Part shown: positions 46,101-56,380 of the stretch, piece after piece
How the letters are laid out: each line of letters opens with the position of its first letter
How positions within the stretch are numbered: the first letter of the stretch is position 1
NCBI GenBank assembly: GCA_900074885.1
Contig: FJUW01000075.1
Location: forward strand, 95,859-159,858
From: Rhynchosporium graminicola
Taxonomy: Eukaryota > Ascomycota > Leotiomycetes > Helotiales > Ploettnerulaceae
DNA: 64,000 nt
Reading direction: 5' to 3'
Translations under genes and position numbers: made by a program
Notes under the pieces: model-generated
The model's input: only the letters and a program-made list of their open reading frames with translations
What the model was told of the DNA's origin: nothing
The model's database searches: none

Positions 46101-47856
46101 TTACAGGACCATACAGCTCGGGCTCCGCTTTCCTTACCAGCGGTCAGCTTGCTTCCTCTTCATCAAGCCAGGAAGTTATTCTACCAAGTCCAGCGTCGTC
46201 ATCTATCTCTTTGATACTACCAACAACCACTCTTTCTTTCACGAGCTCAGGTGCCGCTTCCAGCACGATTAGTAACAGGGGTGCCACAGAAATTACGACA
46301 AGCCCTTTTGGCGTACCGGCAACGACTCAACGTCCAATCTTACCTTCAACTGATTTATATGAGACGGAAACGTACTCCGACCCTGGCGTCATCACTGAAG
46401 TGTATACTCTCGAGTCCTCCGAGATTGAGCCACCGGTTGAGTCCACTTCTATAACGCTCGTTCAGATCTTGAGCGAATTTCACAGCACCTTGGAAGTCAC
46501 AATAGCAAGCACGGACCATTCATCATCTACTCCGGACATTCTGGCTACGCCTGGCACGAGTTTAGGGCCTGGGGATATATATTCCCGTTCCGTGATCGGC
46601 TCATTAACTTTGGACACTGTGTCGCCAACCTCAGTACTTGGATTCGAGACGACAGAAATTGGAGAAGCTTTTACCTCGCCATCTGAACCCGCGACTACCA
46701 TTATGAATTCAAAATCGCTACCTGCAAGTGTGCCATTCTTATCAGAGCTGGGATCGACTTCATCTTCTATACTACAGCCTTCGCCACTACCAGGCTCAGC
46801 TTCAAACTCATACCATGTACCAAGTACTGTTCCACCAGCTGAGCCTACTCCAAGTTATTTGGCTCCTTCCAAGTCCGCACCAGTCATCTCGACGTCAAAG
46901 ATCATCACCACATCTTCGATAATTACATCTTGCGACCCCGCCATAGCAACATGCAAGATCGGCGAGTTTATAACCAAGATTATCACTTTGTATACCACCG
47001 TCTGTCCAATCACTACCGAGGCGCAGCCAGAACCGACGATAGCACCCTCCCCTGAATGGATAACTTCGACTGTACAGACAACAGTCACATATACAGTCAC
47101 AGCATGCCATCCAACTAGAACAGGCTGCTCACTCGGTCATGTGGCTACCAATACCATTGATATATACACGACTATCTGTCCTGCGATCTCAGCTCCTACC
47201 GAGCCTGCAAAGGCTATTGGTGTACTTGTGACTATTGTTATTGATATCACGGTTGTGATTCACGTGAATGATGGCGTGACTGGTATGTGAAGCTTCGAAG
47301 AACCTTACGCGGTATGACATGCTAATGAAGATATAGATACATCCTATTACACAAAGATATTAACGAGGGATTCGAATAAGTTGTACGATCAGGCAACAGC
47401 TGATCAGCGTACGTATTCCACAAACCTCTTCATAACGCATAGCTAATTTCAAATCAGCATGTTATGCATGCCAGATTACTTCGGCAGGTTATGCATGTCC
47501 AAGCTCGGATATTACTGTTACAAGGGTACGAAATCTCATGCCCTTCTTCCATATTTATAACTCAGCTAATGTGTTTCCAGACCTTGGTTAGAAGCAGTCC
47601 AAGCGATGCACCACCAGCAGTCACCCCTCTCGTCTTCCAAACCTGCTCGACCTGCTCAGCGACGACACTTACGAATAGTAATATAGTGGCTATTCCGACG
47701 CTTCTTGTAAATGGTACGGAAACTCATAACGGCTCGAATTACAGCGCTCCAGGTGGCCCAATCATGCAGGTCCCGTCGAGTGCTTTCGGTCCGAAGATGC
47801 AAAGTATCGGGTCCCTGTTTCTCTTTCTCGGTATCATCGTAGCTTTACTGCTTTGA
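37129..47856 (+). CDS. Giant Ser/Thr-rich mucin-like GPI cell-wall protein
   Basis: Six exons: 37129-37211, 37402-38159, 38508-47282, 47337-47408, 47458-47525 and 47581-47856, giving 3343 residues with all phases consistent. The N-terminus is a signal peptide (residues 1 to about 32, hydrophobic L-L-L-M-I-V-G-L, cleavage near A-T-A/Q-S). Most of the protein is Ser/Thr-rich and surely heavily O-glycosylated. Residues about 650-1070 hold 75-77-residue repeats. A non-repetitive island near 2074-2222 (43890-44335) contains L-S-W-D-N-N-S-F and two Cys. Near 3079 and 3139 two Cys repeats end in Y-T-T-(V/I)-C-P. The last 20 residues are hydrophobic, fitting a GPI signal. The role is probably wall structure, adhesion or surface masking. 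The splice sites of the small exons are inferred. Confidence 0.82.
40440..41400 (+). repeat. Tandem 75-77-residue repeats in the giant surface protein
   Basis: Units begin with S-S-Q-S-E and contain T-A-S-Y, then S-S-I-x-S-S-L-E-x-x-S-S-S-L-S. Their starts lie near 40452, 40676 and 40908, about 225-232 bases apart. A diverged unit is near 41345 and a weaker one upstream near 40190. The copies differ at many codons, so the array is old or under recombination. Confidence 0.7.
43885..44335 (+). other. Globular island inside the mucin-like protein
   Basis: About 150 residues with normal composition sit inside an otherwise Ser/Thr-only exon. The pattern is F-L-T-F-N, R-K-R, Y-L-V-L-D-V-N-G, a Cys, G-G-V-T-A-Y-A, F-R-F-G, L-S-W-D-N-N-S-F, A-V-F-G-F, and a Cys at the end. 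Similar modules occur in other fungal Ser-rich wall proteins under a DUF name that I cannot check here. A small beta-rich, disulphide-closed domain is likely. Confidence 0.6.
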
Positions 47857-48584
47857 TCTATTGATTTCCGACAGTAGTACGTAGAGAGTGTATTGGTATT
47901 CCGCAACTTCGTCTCAGAAAGGGAGGTTGGCCGGTGTGTGTGTTTATTCTTTAGTTCGGTATTACTCATGTTCGCTATTCAATGCGAGCTTATCTTGCGA
48001 ATTCCGCTGCATCCCACAAATGTGACCTGAGAAGATGTCTCGAGCCTTAATGTGACATTTCCAGCAGTACGATAGTCGGCACGCAGAAAATACACCGCTT
48101 ACCCAACGCGGAGAAAGAGCCTGCAAGCAGAATTTGACCCTTCACATTAACATGCCTCTTCGTTGAAGGAATAACTGGCTGGAATTGCCAAGCGAGAACG
48201 CCAAATACCAACGTGAATAAAATTAACTCCTCAGCGTAAAGACATGAAATACCGATGAAATTTCAGACGAGTACTGAGGAGGTCAAAGATTTCAATCTAA
48301 GTATTGTTGAAAGGTATCCCGATATTAGAAAATGGATTAGTCAGTATTTCTTTGAGGGATACGCACTATATCAACCCCAGGCACACTCTTCCTCCGACGG
48401 AGAGAGATACATGCGTTATTGACACTTCGCTTAACCTTCTACGTCCACGGTAGGTAGCGGATAAGCCCTGCATTAGCGGAGTCCACAGCCGCTCGAATTC
48501 TCCCCGCTCTCACCCTGAGTAATCTATAGCAAATATATAATCAAATAACGACAGCCCAACCAATCATGTCTGATTGGATCCACG
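47857..48584. other. Intergenic region between the mucin gene and tRNA-Thr
   Basis: This stretch contains the mucin 3' flank. I see no further gene. It is not strongly RIP-mutated. Confidence 0.5.
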
Positions 48585-48680
48585 GCCCTCTTAGCTCAAT
48601 GGTAGAGCGCGTCACTAGTATGATTCCGTAACGTCTGCTTCGTGATGACGAGGTTATTGGTTCGATTCCAATAGAGGGCA
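48585..48680 (+). tRNA. tRNA-Thr(AGT) with a 24-nt intron
   Basis: The acceptor stem GCCCTCT pairs with AGAGGGC, followed by discriminator A at 48680. The D arm is GCTC/GAGC. The anticodon stem CGTCA pairs with TGACG around the loop C-T-A-G-T-A-A, with anticodon AGT at 48617-48619. An intron (48621-48644) splits the loop after position 37, the standard eukaryotic site. The T arm is ATTGG-TTCGATT-CCAAT. Internal promoter boxes A (about 48592-48602) and B (48657-48667) are intact. Confidence 0.93.
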
Positions 48681-49391
48681 CATGTCAAATTTGGTAACGA
48701 GCGACCCTCATTTTTGCCGCCCTCAACTGAATATAAGCGCAAAGAGATTGATGCCGAGCAAAACCTCGGCACGATATCAAGTGTCTTCTTGAATATCTTC
48801 ACATCTTTCAGATGTAACGCTGGTTATGACTTCAAATCGACATTCAAGTTACCCTCTCTTGCCTCCGAAAATGATGGTATACTTCGCCTGCATATATCGC
48901 AAAGACTAGTAGGAGTTTTGTGTTGATCAAACGATAGCTATCTTTTTCGATTCCTCAGCTAGTGGCGCAGGGTTGCGTGAGCGAGTCAAGGTCCTACTAC
49001 CTAACAAGCTGAGAACGTAAGAATAGTTTTATAACTGACTATCTAAGGTAGGTAGACAGGAAATGTTTGAGTCTTAAGACTCGAAAAAACTCTTATATTG
49101 ATCTTCATGTCTTCCAGACTCTTTATTGGAAAGCTAAATTTGTTCTCACACTCACACTGAGATTTCCAGTACAATATTGTACGTTATTGTACTATGTATT
49201 GTACTGTAAGGTTTGTCTTTCTTGGCAGTCCCCGTCGCGTCTCCCAGTGTGAATAATGTCCGACCTCAGCAGTCGCAACGGAAGTCCTTGGTTCCTCGGC
49301 TCCTCCAGGCGCAACAACTTTCCCTCATATACCTACGGCACGGCAGCTCACGATGCGCAGTCCTTCTCCTCGCACGTAGTAATCCTGCACA
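48681..49391. other. Intergenic region upstream of MED5
   Basis: The open frame at 48714-48926 starts inside the tRNA flank and has no recognisable content. The region should contain the MED5 promoter. Nothing else is visible. Confidence 0.45.
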
Positions 49392-52300
49392 ATGTCTGCC
49401 AGCCTGGTCGCATGGCAGACCTTTCTCGCCCGCTGCATCAAATCGCGCCTTGACCCCGAGACGTTCACCACCTACCTCGAAGTCCTCGAGAACCAAGCTC
49501 CCCTCCCTGCCCCTCGAATCGTCAACCTATTCCTTGCGCCACGAGAGGGCAGCGACTTCGTTCCAGATCCTTTGGTCCTTCAATACGTCCAGATCCTGCT
49601 GAGTTCAGGGAAGGTCAATGTGCCAACGCTGTTAAGGGGGCTATGGAAAGTCTCGAGCTTTCGGGACCTGGTAGATGGAGGGGACGAGGCGCAGAAAGAG
49701 GGAGCTGAGGAAGCGGTCGAAAAGAAGGCTACCGGGAGGTGGAAGAGCTCGTATACCACGGAAGAAACGCTCTTCTATCGCATCACGAAAAATATTTCCA
49801 CGGGCACGGCTCCTCGAGATCTGCAAGAGACCGTAGAATTGATATCTATATGCATACAATGGATGGATACGGTATTGGCTGCTAGTCAGACAGCACACAC
49901 CATGCTCAATTTGTCTCAAGCACATGCCGCTGAAATGAATGCGCAGCATATGGCTTTGGGCACACTGGTGATTGCAGTAGTGGAAAATGCGAGAGTGGTA
50001 CATGCGTTGGGGAGAAGAGCTGTACCGAGGCCAGCGAGGAAGAAACTGGGCAAAGCATTGGAAGGCTTCGTACCGCTGTTATTACAATCCAATGGCCCGG
50101 CTGCGGCAAGATTAGAAGTCTTTCGAGCAGATACCCTTGTTGCTCTCGAACCGATCGAAATCAAAGAGCCGAAAGCAGGAGCGGAAAAGGATATTGAGGA
50201 TATACTAGCGGATGGCTTACAACTTGGCGTGGACAGTATGGTGGTTGAAGAGATGCCGGTGATTAATACTAGGGCAGGTTTATATGTTTACTTTAACTCA
50301 TTGGTGAGTCACTCCAGATCTTCCCTACATCTAGGCAGTACTAACTCTGTGCAGCTTGTTGCGAGACCATTGATTGATGATAATGCCATTTTTGCCTATT
50401 TACACAACAGATACCAGGTAAGTACCTATTGTAATCATCTGTCCGACCAAGCTCATTTCTCTAGGGAGATATCAGGTCGACTATGATCGGCATTATACTT
50501 GCAGCATTTGACATTCTCGCAAACGCACAATTTCGAAATGAACGCGCCTCGACATCTATCCTCAGATCCTTTCTTATCAACAAGATTCCACTCCTCCTAT
50601 CATCTCTCTCATCATCTCTCTTTCCACCTCTGACTCCAGAATACTGCATCACCGAAGCATTAAGCCATGTCGATACTAACGCCTTTCCGACAATCTCTAA
50701 CATGTTCGATGAAACGCCCAGTAGCAACATCTTCTCCGACTCCGTTCGAACCGATTTTTGCTTTGCTTGTTGTCTGCATGGCCTTATTGAGGAGTCGAAC
50801 ATCGTCGAGCTACTTGGGGATGAACCGATGCAGAGTTTACCAGCTGGTGGGAGATATGTCAAAGACGATCTTATCCAGCAATGTTTATCAGATCCCGAGA
50901 GGGCCGAGCGATTGATCGATGAGCTGCAACTTATGGATGGTAACGTCGGTGCTGCCAGTCAGGCTATCGTAGAGGTAGGTCATCCGCTCTTGGTGCTGCC
51001 TTTTCTAATGAATTAGGTCATCGCCCGCTTGTGTAGCAACAAGGAAACGATGTCGCTCAAGGGCCTGTGCAGCAAGCTCGTCAGGATTCCTTCGTCGCTA
51101 GATGTGATTCTTCTTTTCGACAAACCCGCATCGTTTCTCCAACCAATTTGCGATTTGCTAGATAATTGGAGCTACGATGAAGACCAAGGAGAATACCAAC
51201 CAGTTTATGAAGAGTTTGGCTCCATCCTTCTCCTCGTCCTCTCCTTTGCAAACAGATACAACCTCTCAACCGTAGACATCGGAATCCGGAATCAGGATTC
51301 GTTCGTAGCTCGCCTCCTCAACCAAGGACATCTCAGCCGAAAGATGGAGATCCTACCCGAAACGGAACAAACGCACTTAGATGGCTGGATCAAGGGCCTA
51401 TTTGATAACGAGAGCGGAGGTCTCGGAGACGAATTAATGTCCTCCTGCCCGCCACAGGATTTCTATCTCCTGGTTCCTACTCTCTTCCACGAAATCGTTC
51501 TCGGCGTTTCAACCAAGAACCTTTCCGAAGAGGCCTTGAAAGGAGGCTTGGAATACCTAGTCGATACTTTTCTCCTCCCCGCCCTCGTTCCAGGTATTAC
51601 TTGGCTAGCTGCTCATCTCTGGGAATCCCGCGAGTCTTCGAAGGCTGTACTGCAGATCCTTTCTGCTCTCATCACATCTTCAACCTCCATATCGAATAAC
51701 ACAGAAGCTTCGCAAATGCTGAACTCAATCCTCAACATTGTCGCCAAAAAATTAGAACATTCCCTCCGCTGGCTCCAACGCGCCGAGCCCTCCCGGCAGG
51801 ATATAGAACCCCTTTCGAAAATTGTTCGAGACAACTTGAACTGGGAACGTACAGGTGCAGCCGGACATACGGAACTTGAATCCTGGACTGCCCAAGCCAG
51901 TGGTGGTTTAGCCGTCTCTGTCAAAACAACGCTTGCGGGACTCGTGCTGTGGGGGGTGAATCCCACGCTGAATAGTAGTCCGGCGAATTATACCCATCGT
52001 CAGATACTTGCAGCTGTCAAAATGCTTACGGCGCAAAGAGTCCTGGGAGCGTTGATTGAGGAGTTGAAAGCTCAAACCGCAACAGGGAATGGAAGTGTAG
52101 CTCTTGATGCAGCGTGTGCTATCGTATGCGCTCCAGAAGCCGCTAGTTGGGAAACTGGGATGCAGACTGATATTATGGGTGCCTCGACTATCACGCCGCT
52201 GCAGAGGAGGATGACATTGAGGGAGGCGCTGAAGATAGCAGCTGATGGCACACCAAAGATGCATAAAACGGATCCTTTCACCGCCGAAACGATAGTGAGG

Positions 52301-52585
52301 TTGTATCGAAAGGTTGAAGCGCAGATGATTATGCCGATGCCGCAGCATGATGCGCTGGGCGCTTTGGGCTTGAGTACTTCGATTGAAGAAGCGGTCGATG
52401 CGATGGCCAATGATGCGTTACATGGTGATAGATTGGGCGACGGGATGGGTGGAGGCACAGATTTGGATCTTGGTTTGGGGATGGGTGATGCTAATGGTGA
52501 TCTGATGCAGGGTCTTATGGGTGGAAGTGGGGATTTGGGAGATGATCTTTTGGGGTTCGGTGGTAGTGATGGGATGGGTTTCTGA
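49392..52585 (+). CDS. MED5: Mediator subunit 5 (Nut1)
   Basis: A tail-module subunit of Mediator in fungi, used for gene-specific activation and repression. Four exons: 49392-50303, 50355-50417, 50465-50974 and 51017-52585, all GT-AG and in phase, giving 1017 residues, normal for the family. The N-terminus (W-Q-T-F-L-A-R-C-I, then L-F-L-A-P-R) and the long helical body fit the family as I know it. Residues 20-60 carry the conserved P-A-P-R-I-V-N start region. The last 60 residues are low-complexity Gly/Asp/Leu/Met (G-L-G-M-G-D, D-D-L-L-G-F-G-G). The start codon lies 116 bases after a possible upstream frame that is not supported. Confidence 0.85.
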
Positions 52586-53019
52586 TTTGGTCCTGATTAA
52601 GTGAATTTGGCATGGTTTTTCTTGGGATATGTTTATATATCTCCATTTCCCATTTCTCTTTCTGGCGTGGTGTTCGTGGAGCTTTTCGAAGGTCATTTCC
52701 TAGCATCTACGCTAACTCAATATCTGAAATATACAGAAATACAAGTGAAAGGAAAAGCTCTAGTCGCTCTGAACAAGTGTATAGCTTATCTTCAACCCTT
52801 ACTTACTTACCTTGTACGCTTTGGGATAGGTAATACCAACTTTGAAATTCGTCACCCGTAAAAAAGAGCCTTTTGCTCCTCCCCACGTATCTGCATTGGC
52901 TAACGCACGAGTCAAGTCTGCATGTAGAACGAATTTGTACACAATACAGACTAGCTTCAAGTTCTGGAAACGAAACCCATCTACTTACTCCAAGTCAGCC
53001 ATCCACTCCGATGCAGTGA
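52586..53019. other. Intergenic region after MED5
   Basis: Probable MED5 3' UTR. I see no supportable gene. Confidence 0.5.
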
Positions 53020-53269
53020 CTAACAAGTCCTCTTCCTCGGCGGCACACTCGGACACTCATCCTCATCCAATGCTTTCAGAACCACCTCTCGATACGCAAT
53101 CTTCACATCCTCGCCGTCTCTGCTCTGCCAGCTCAGAGTACGTTTTCAAGAACTCCTTATCGTCACTCTCGCTGGAATCTTCGCGCGCATGACTCCCCCG
53201 GCTTTTCTTTCCTGTCGAATGCGCTTTTAGCAGTCTGGGCCGCGCTGCACTTGCAGCTTGTTTCGTCAT
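53020..53269 (-). pseudogene. Possible small Lys/Glu-rich gene with a frame break
   Basis: A minus-strand frame from 53269 runs through a basic start (K-Q-A-A-S-A-A-R-P-R-L-L-K) and an acidic, helix-like piece (D-D-K-E-F-L-K-T-Y-S-E-L-A-E-Q-R-R). The natural continuation (E-D-V-K-I-A-Y-R-E-V-V-L-K-A-L) lies in another frame and ends at 53020. Either a one-base error or lesion, or an unseen splice, separates them. No family is recognised. Confidence 0.25.
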
Positions 53270-54643
53270 GTAATATATAGCATCTTAATCGCCTAGCCAG
53301 TCGCTGCCTTTGACTGTGTCGTACACATGCCATTCCCAATCATCTACGAAACGTTGACTGTGAGTTGTGAAGATACCCAGAAGGAGGGGAGAGAATTCGA
53401 CGATATCGTTCTGTTGGAATTGCAGGTGAAGGAGAGCTGAGTTTTACCTTCAGTCATGTTCCCAAGTGCTACATTAATACCACCTTAAGCAGCTACTATA
53501 TATGAGCGCGTGTGGGAAACTATACATATCAGTCGCTATACCTAATCGACAACAATATACCGGGACACAAATCGAACGTTTCCCTCCAACATCTACACCT
53601 TTAACTCAACCTCCAAAGCAGCTCAAACCACAAGGCCAAATCCAGCGCTCTCCCCTGTCCCCCGAAGATGAATTACACGTACCAAAATACTGATACAAGC
53701 AGTCTCCAGCCCCGACTCCGCGCCAACCGCTGCCCTCAAGCCCGCACCACCAGCTCCCACAACAATAGCACTACAAACCCATCAATATCCATCTCCTCAA
53801 GAAGGCAAATCCACACTGACTCAATGATGATCCACGATCGGAAAACTCAATCCCAATCTCTCTGCAGCAGTAGTAGATTTCCTCCTCTGTGTTTGCGACA
53901 GGAAAGTCCGTTTATGCACTAGAAGTGGCAATGAATGCCCTTTCTTTGCTTTGCTAAGCGGTTGAATCTCTTCATCGTGTCACGATTACTGTTATGATAG
54001 AATGGAGTGGATGAAGTTCCAGAGATATCAAAGTTCGAGTCGAACAGGAGTTCATTGGAATGAAGGAGTGATTGTAGGATGTTGATAGGCTTGAATAATG
54101 AGGTAGCTGCTCGATTATAGTTGTTGGTGTCCGGGTCGGAAATAATGCAGTACTGTAAGCGAGCCGAAATTCCCGTCAGGGGTGGAAATGGTTGTTTGTT
54201 TGTTTATTGACACGTGAAGATCTTGATTTTTTTATTGCTCGGCTTCAACTTTCGGAGGGCAAACTGCGCAACCTATATCTCAGAGCCTTGAAGTTATCAT
54301 TGCCATTCAATGCTACCTGATCAAAGGCCACGATCCCACTAAGGACGAGGCGGATAAAAAATTGTTAGGAAGATCTTGCTAGTCTAGTCCTGAATTTTGT
54401 ACAGTGATATATACACAACGAACGACTAATGTTCATTTGTTGTCTCGGCATTGAGCTCCAAGACCAGATCAATCCAAGAAAGCGAGGTAAATTCCATGTC
54501 AATTTAAAAATTCGGGTGGAATCGAAGTCTTCGCGAGCCGCGAGACCAGTCAAACGAGTCTGAGAGATAAATATTTTCCTTCAGATCTATACACCAAGGT
54601 CATTGACGATGGTAATGTTTTGGCCCATTCCTTGCTCAAGTCT
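53270..54643. other. Intergenic region between MED5 and the MFS gene
   Basis: Short open frames at 53502-53693 and 53668-53922 are Ser/Gln/Pro-rich and look non-coding. Nothing else is supportable. Confidence 0.4.
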
Positions 54644-56380
54644 CTAGCTCTCCGACTCCCTCTCCTCCCTATCTTTCCTCAATTGGCTGCACAGACTACT
54701 CCGACTTCTTAAATAAGGACCATACTTAATCAAAGCGAATGGGACTATCGACATAATTACCACAGAAAACCCAAGCGTAGAAGTGGCCCACGCTACTCCC
54801 AGAGTATCGTACATTTTCGTAACCGCTAACGGCAACAGCGCTCCAAAAATGCTTCGACTGCAGCTACTCGCCGCAAAAGCACTCGCCGCATATATCGTAT
54901 AAGCATCCGCTAGATAATTGAGAAGTCCAATGAAAATCAGTTGCGAGCCGATCCCGTACACGATGCCGGAAGTGAAAGGTACTGCCCAAGGCACTTCAGT
55001 ACGAGCAGTCCATCCCAGCCAAAAGATCGAGAGTACTGTGATAGGTCCCCCTACACACGCAGGCGGGAGACGGAAGAGCTCTTCTGCTCGATGAGATGGT
55101 GGTTTGCTGACTCTGGTTCGTTCGATATAATTATCATATAATGCACCAAGTGCAATGGCGACCAAGTCGCCAGCTCCCATCGGTAGGAACATGGCGCCTG
55201 ATTTGCACGCACTCATCTTATAAACGCCCTCAAAGATTATCGGGTACGCCCCGAAATACATATAGAACATGCCGTACAATATTGCGAGGTAAAGACAGAC
55301 GACTGTGACGATTGGTTCCGTGAACAACATGCGTAATGGAAGTAATGTTCTGAGATGGAGGAGATCGCGCCAACCGCGACTGTTGATCTCTAACGGACCG
55401 TAAACGCAAGTGCTGGTACCGGATTTCCGTAGTTTCTTTGCACGGTCTCCGAGGAGTTTGGGACCGTATGTCTCGGGAAGGAAAATTAGACCGACGAAGC
55501 TTCCGCCGGCGATGATGAGGGCTATCCAGAAACTCCATCGCCAGCCTATTGTGGGTGCAGAACAGCCTGCGATGATTGGGGACATCAAAGGACCGAAGCC
55601 GATCGTCTAGGTTGGTCATTAGGTCGAAATCTTTCTTCGAACGAGGGGGGGGACTTACGGTGAAGAACACAGCAACAGACCGACCTCTCGCAATCGGCGA
55701 TTCATAAATATCCGCATATATCCCTCCAACTACCGATATCGGAGCAGAAGCACCGATACCTGCCAGCAAACGGAAAATAAGAAGAGAATTCCAGTTCGGC
55801 GCCAAAGCGGCAGCCATCGTGGATAAAGTGAATAATGAAAAGGTAGCGATAGTGATCCAACGGCGTCCATATAGCTCACTCAGCGGAGCAAAGACAATGG
55901 GACCGAAAATGTAGCCGATGAGGTAGACTGACATGGGAAGGATTTCGATGTTTTTGTCCGTGATACCAAATGTGTCGGCTATGTAGGAGATCTCATTAGC
56001 AGGGAGGGAAGAGCCCAGTGTACTGTTTATCGTGACGAGGATGCCGATGAACGTGATGATTAATTTTCGGGCCTGTTGGAGGGTTAACAATATAGTCTGT
56101 TTGTCTTTGATGAATGCTTGACTTGCTGTTGACCAGTTGTAGGGATTCTCAGGATCTCCTGAGGCCCATTTCATGATTTGCACAGAATCGGCCTCTCCGT
56201 TAAGATTTCCCATTCGAGATCCTCCCAGAGCTGACGATGAGTTGAGCACATCTTTATCCTCCAATGGAATCACATCCTTCGTTTCATCGTCTGTCGCTAC
56301 ACCCAAATCCAATGGTTAGTAAAGCGACGTATAGCTCCCGTTCTTTGATACTCACAAGGGGTGGCCATTGAAGTTTTCAT
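54644..56380 (-). CDS. Major facilitator superfamily transporter (DHA1-like)
   Basis: A 12-helix proton-coupled exporter of drugs, polyamines or small organic molecules in the plasma membrane. My minus-strand model has four exons: 56380-56356, 56296-56127, 56072-55659 and 55606-54644, giving 523 residues. Exon 1 encodes M-K-T-S-M-A-T-P and joins through a GTGAGT intron with a clear CTAAC branch site. The hallmark N-P-Y-N-W-S-T precedes helix 1. Motif A reads L-S-E-L-Y-G-R-R in loop 2-3, and a second motif (I-F-L-P-E-T-Y-G-P) closes the first half. Intron 2 (56126-56073) would be a GC-AG intron. If it is retained, 18 residues are added in frame. The substrate cannot be named from sequence. Confidence 0.85.

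Noticed and set aside
38455..46701. Long open frames on the minus strand inside the mucin gene (for example 39712-40269 and 44821-45228)
   Set aside because: They mirror the Ser/Thr codon pattern of the plus-strand gene, rich in Asp, Glu, Val and Ser, and have no own domain or splice logic.
53502..53922. Two overlapping Ser/Gln/Pro-rich frames
   Set aside because: Composition is biased like UTR or spacer DNA. No homology is apparent and the continuations are blocked by stops.
5045..56380. A secondary-metabolite or defence gene cluster
   Set aside because: There is no polyketide synthase, NRPS, terpene synthase, P450 or NLR gene. The transporter and hydrolases stand among housekeeping genes.
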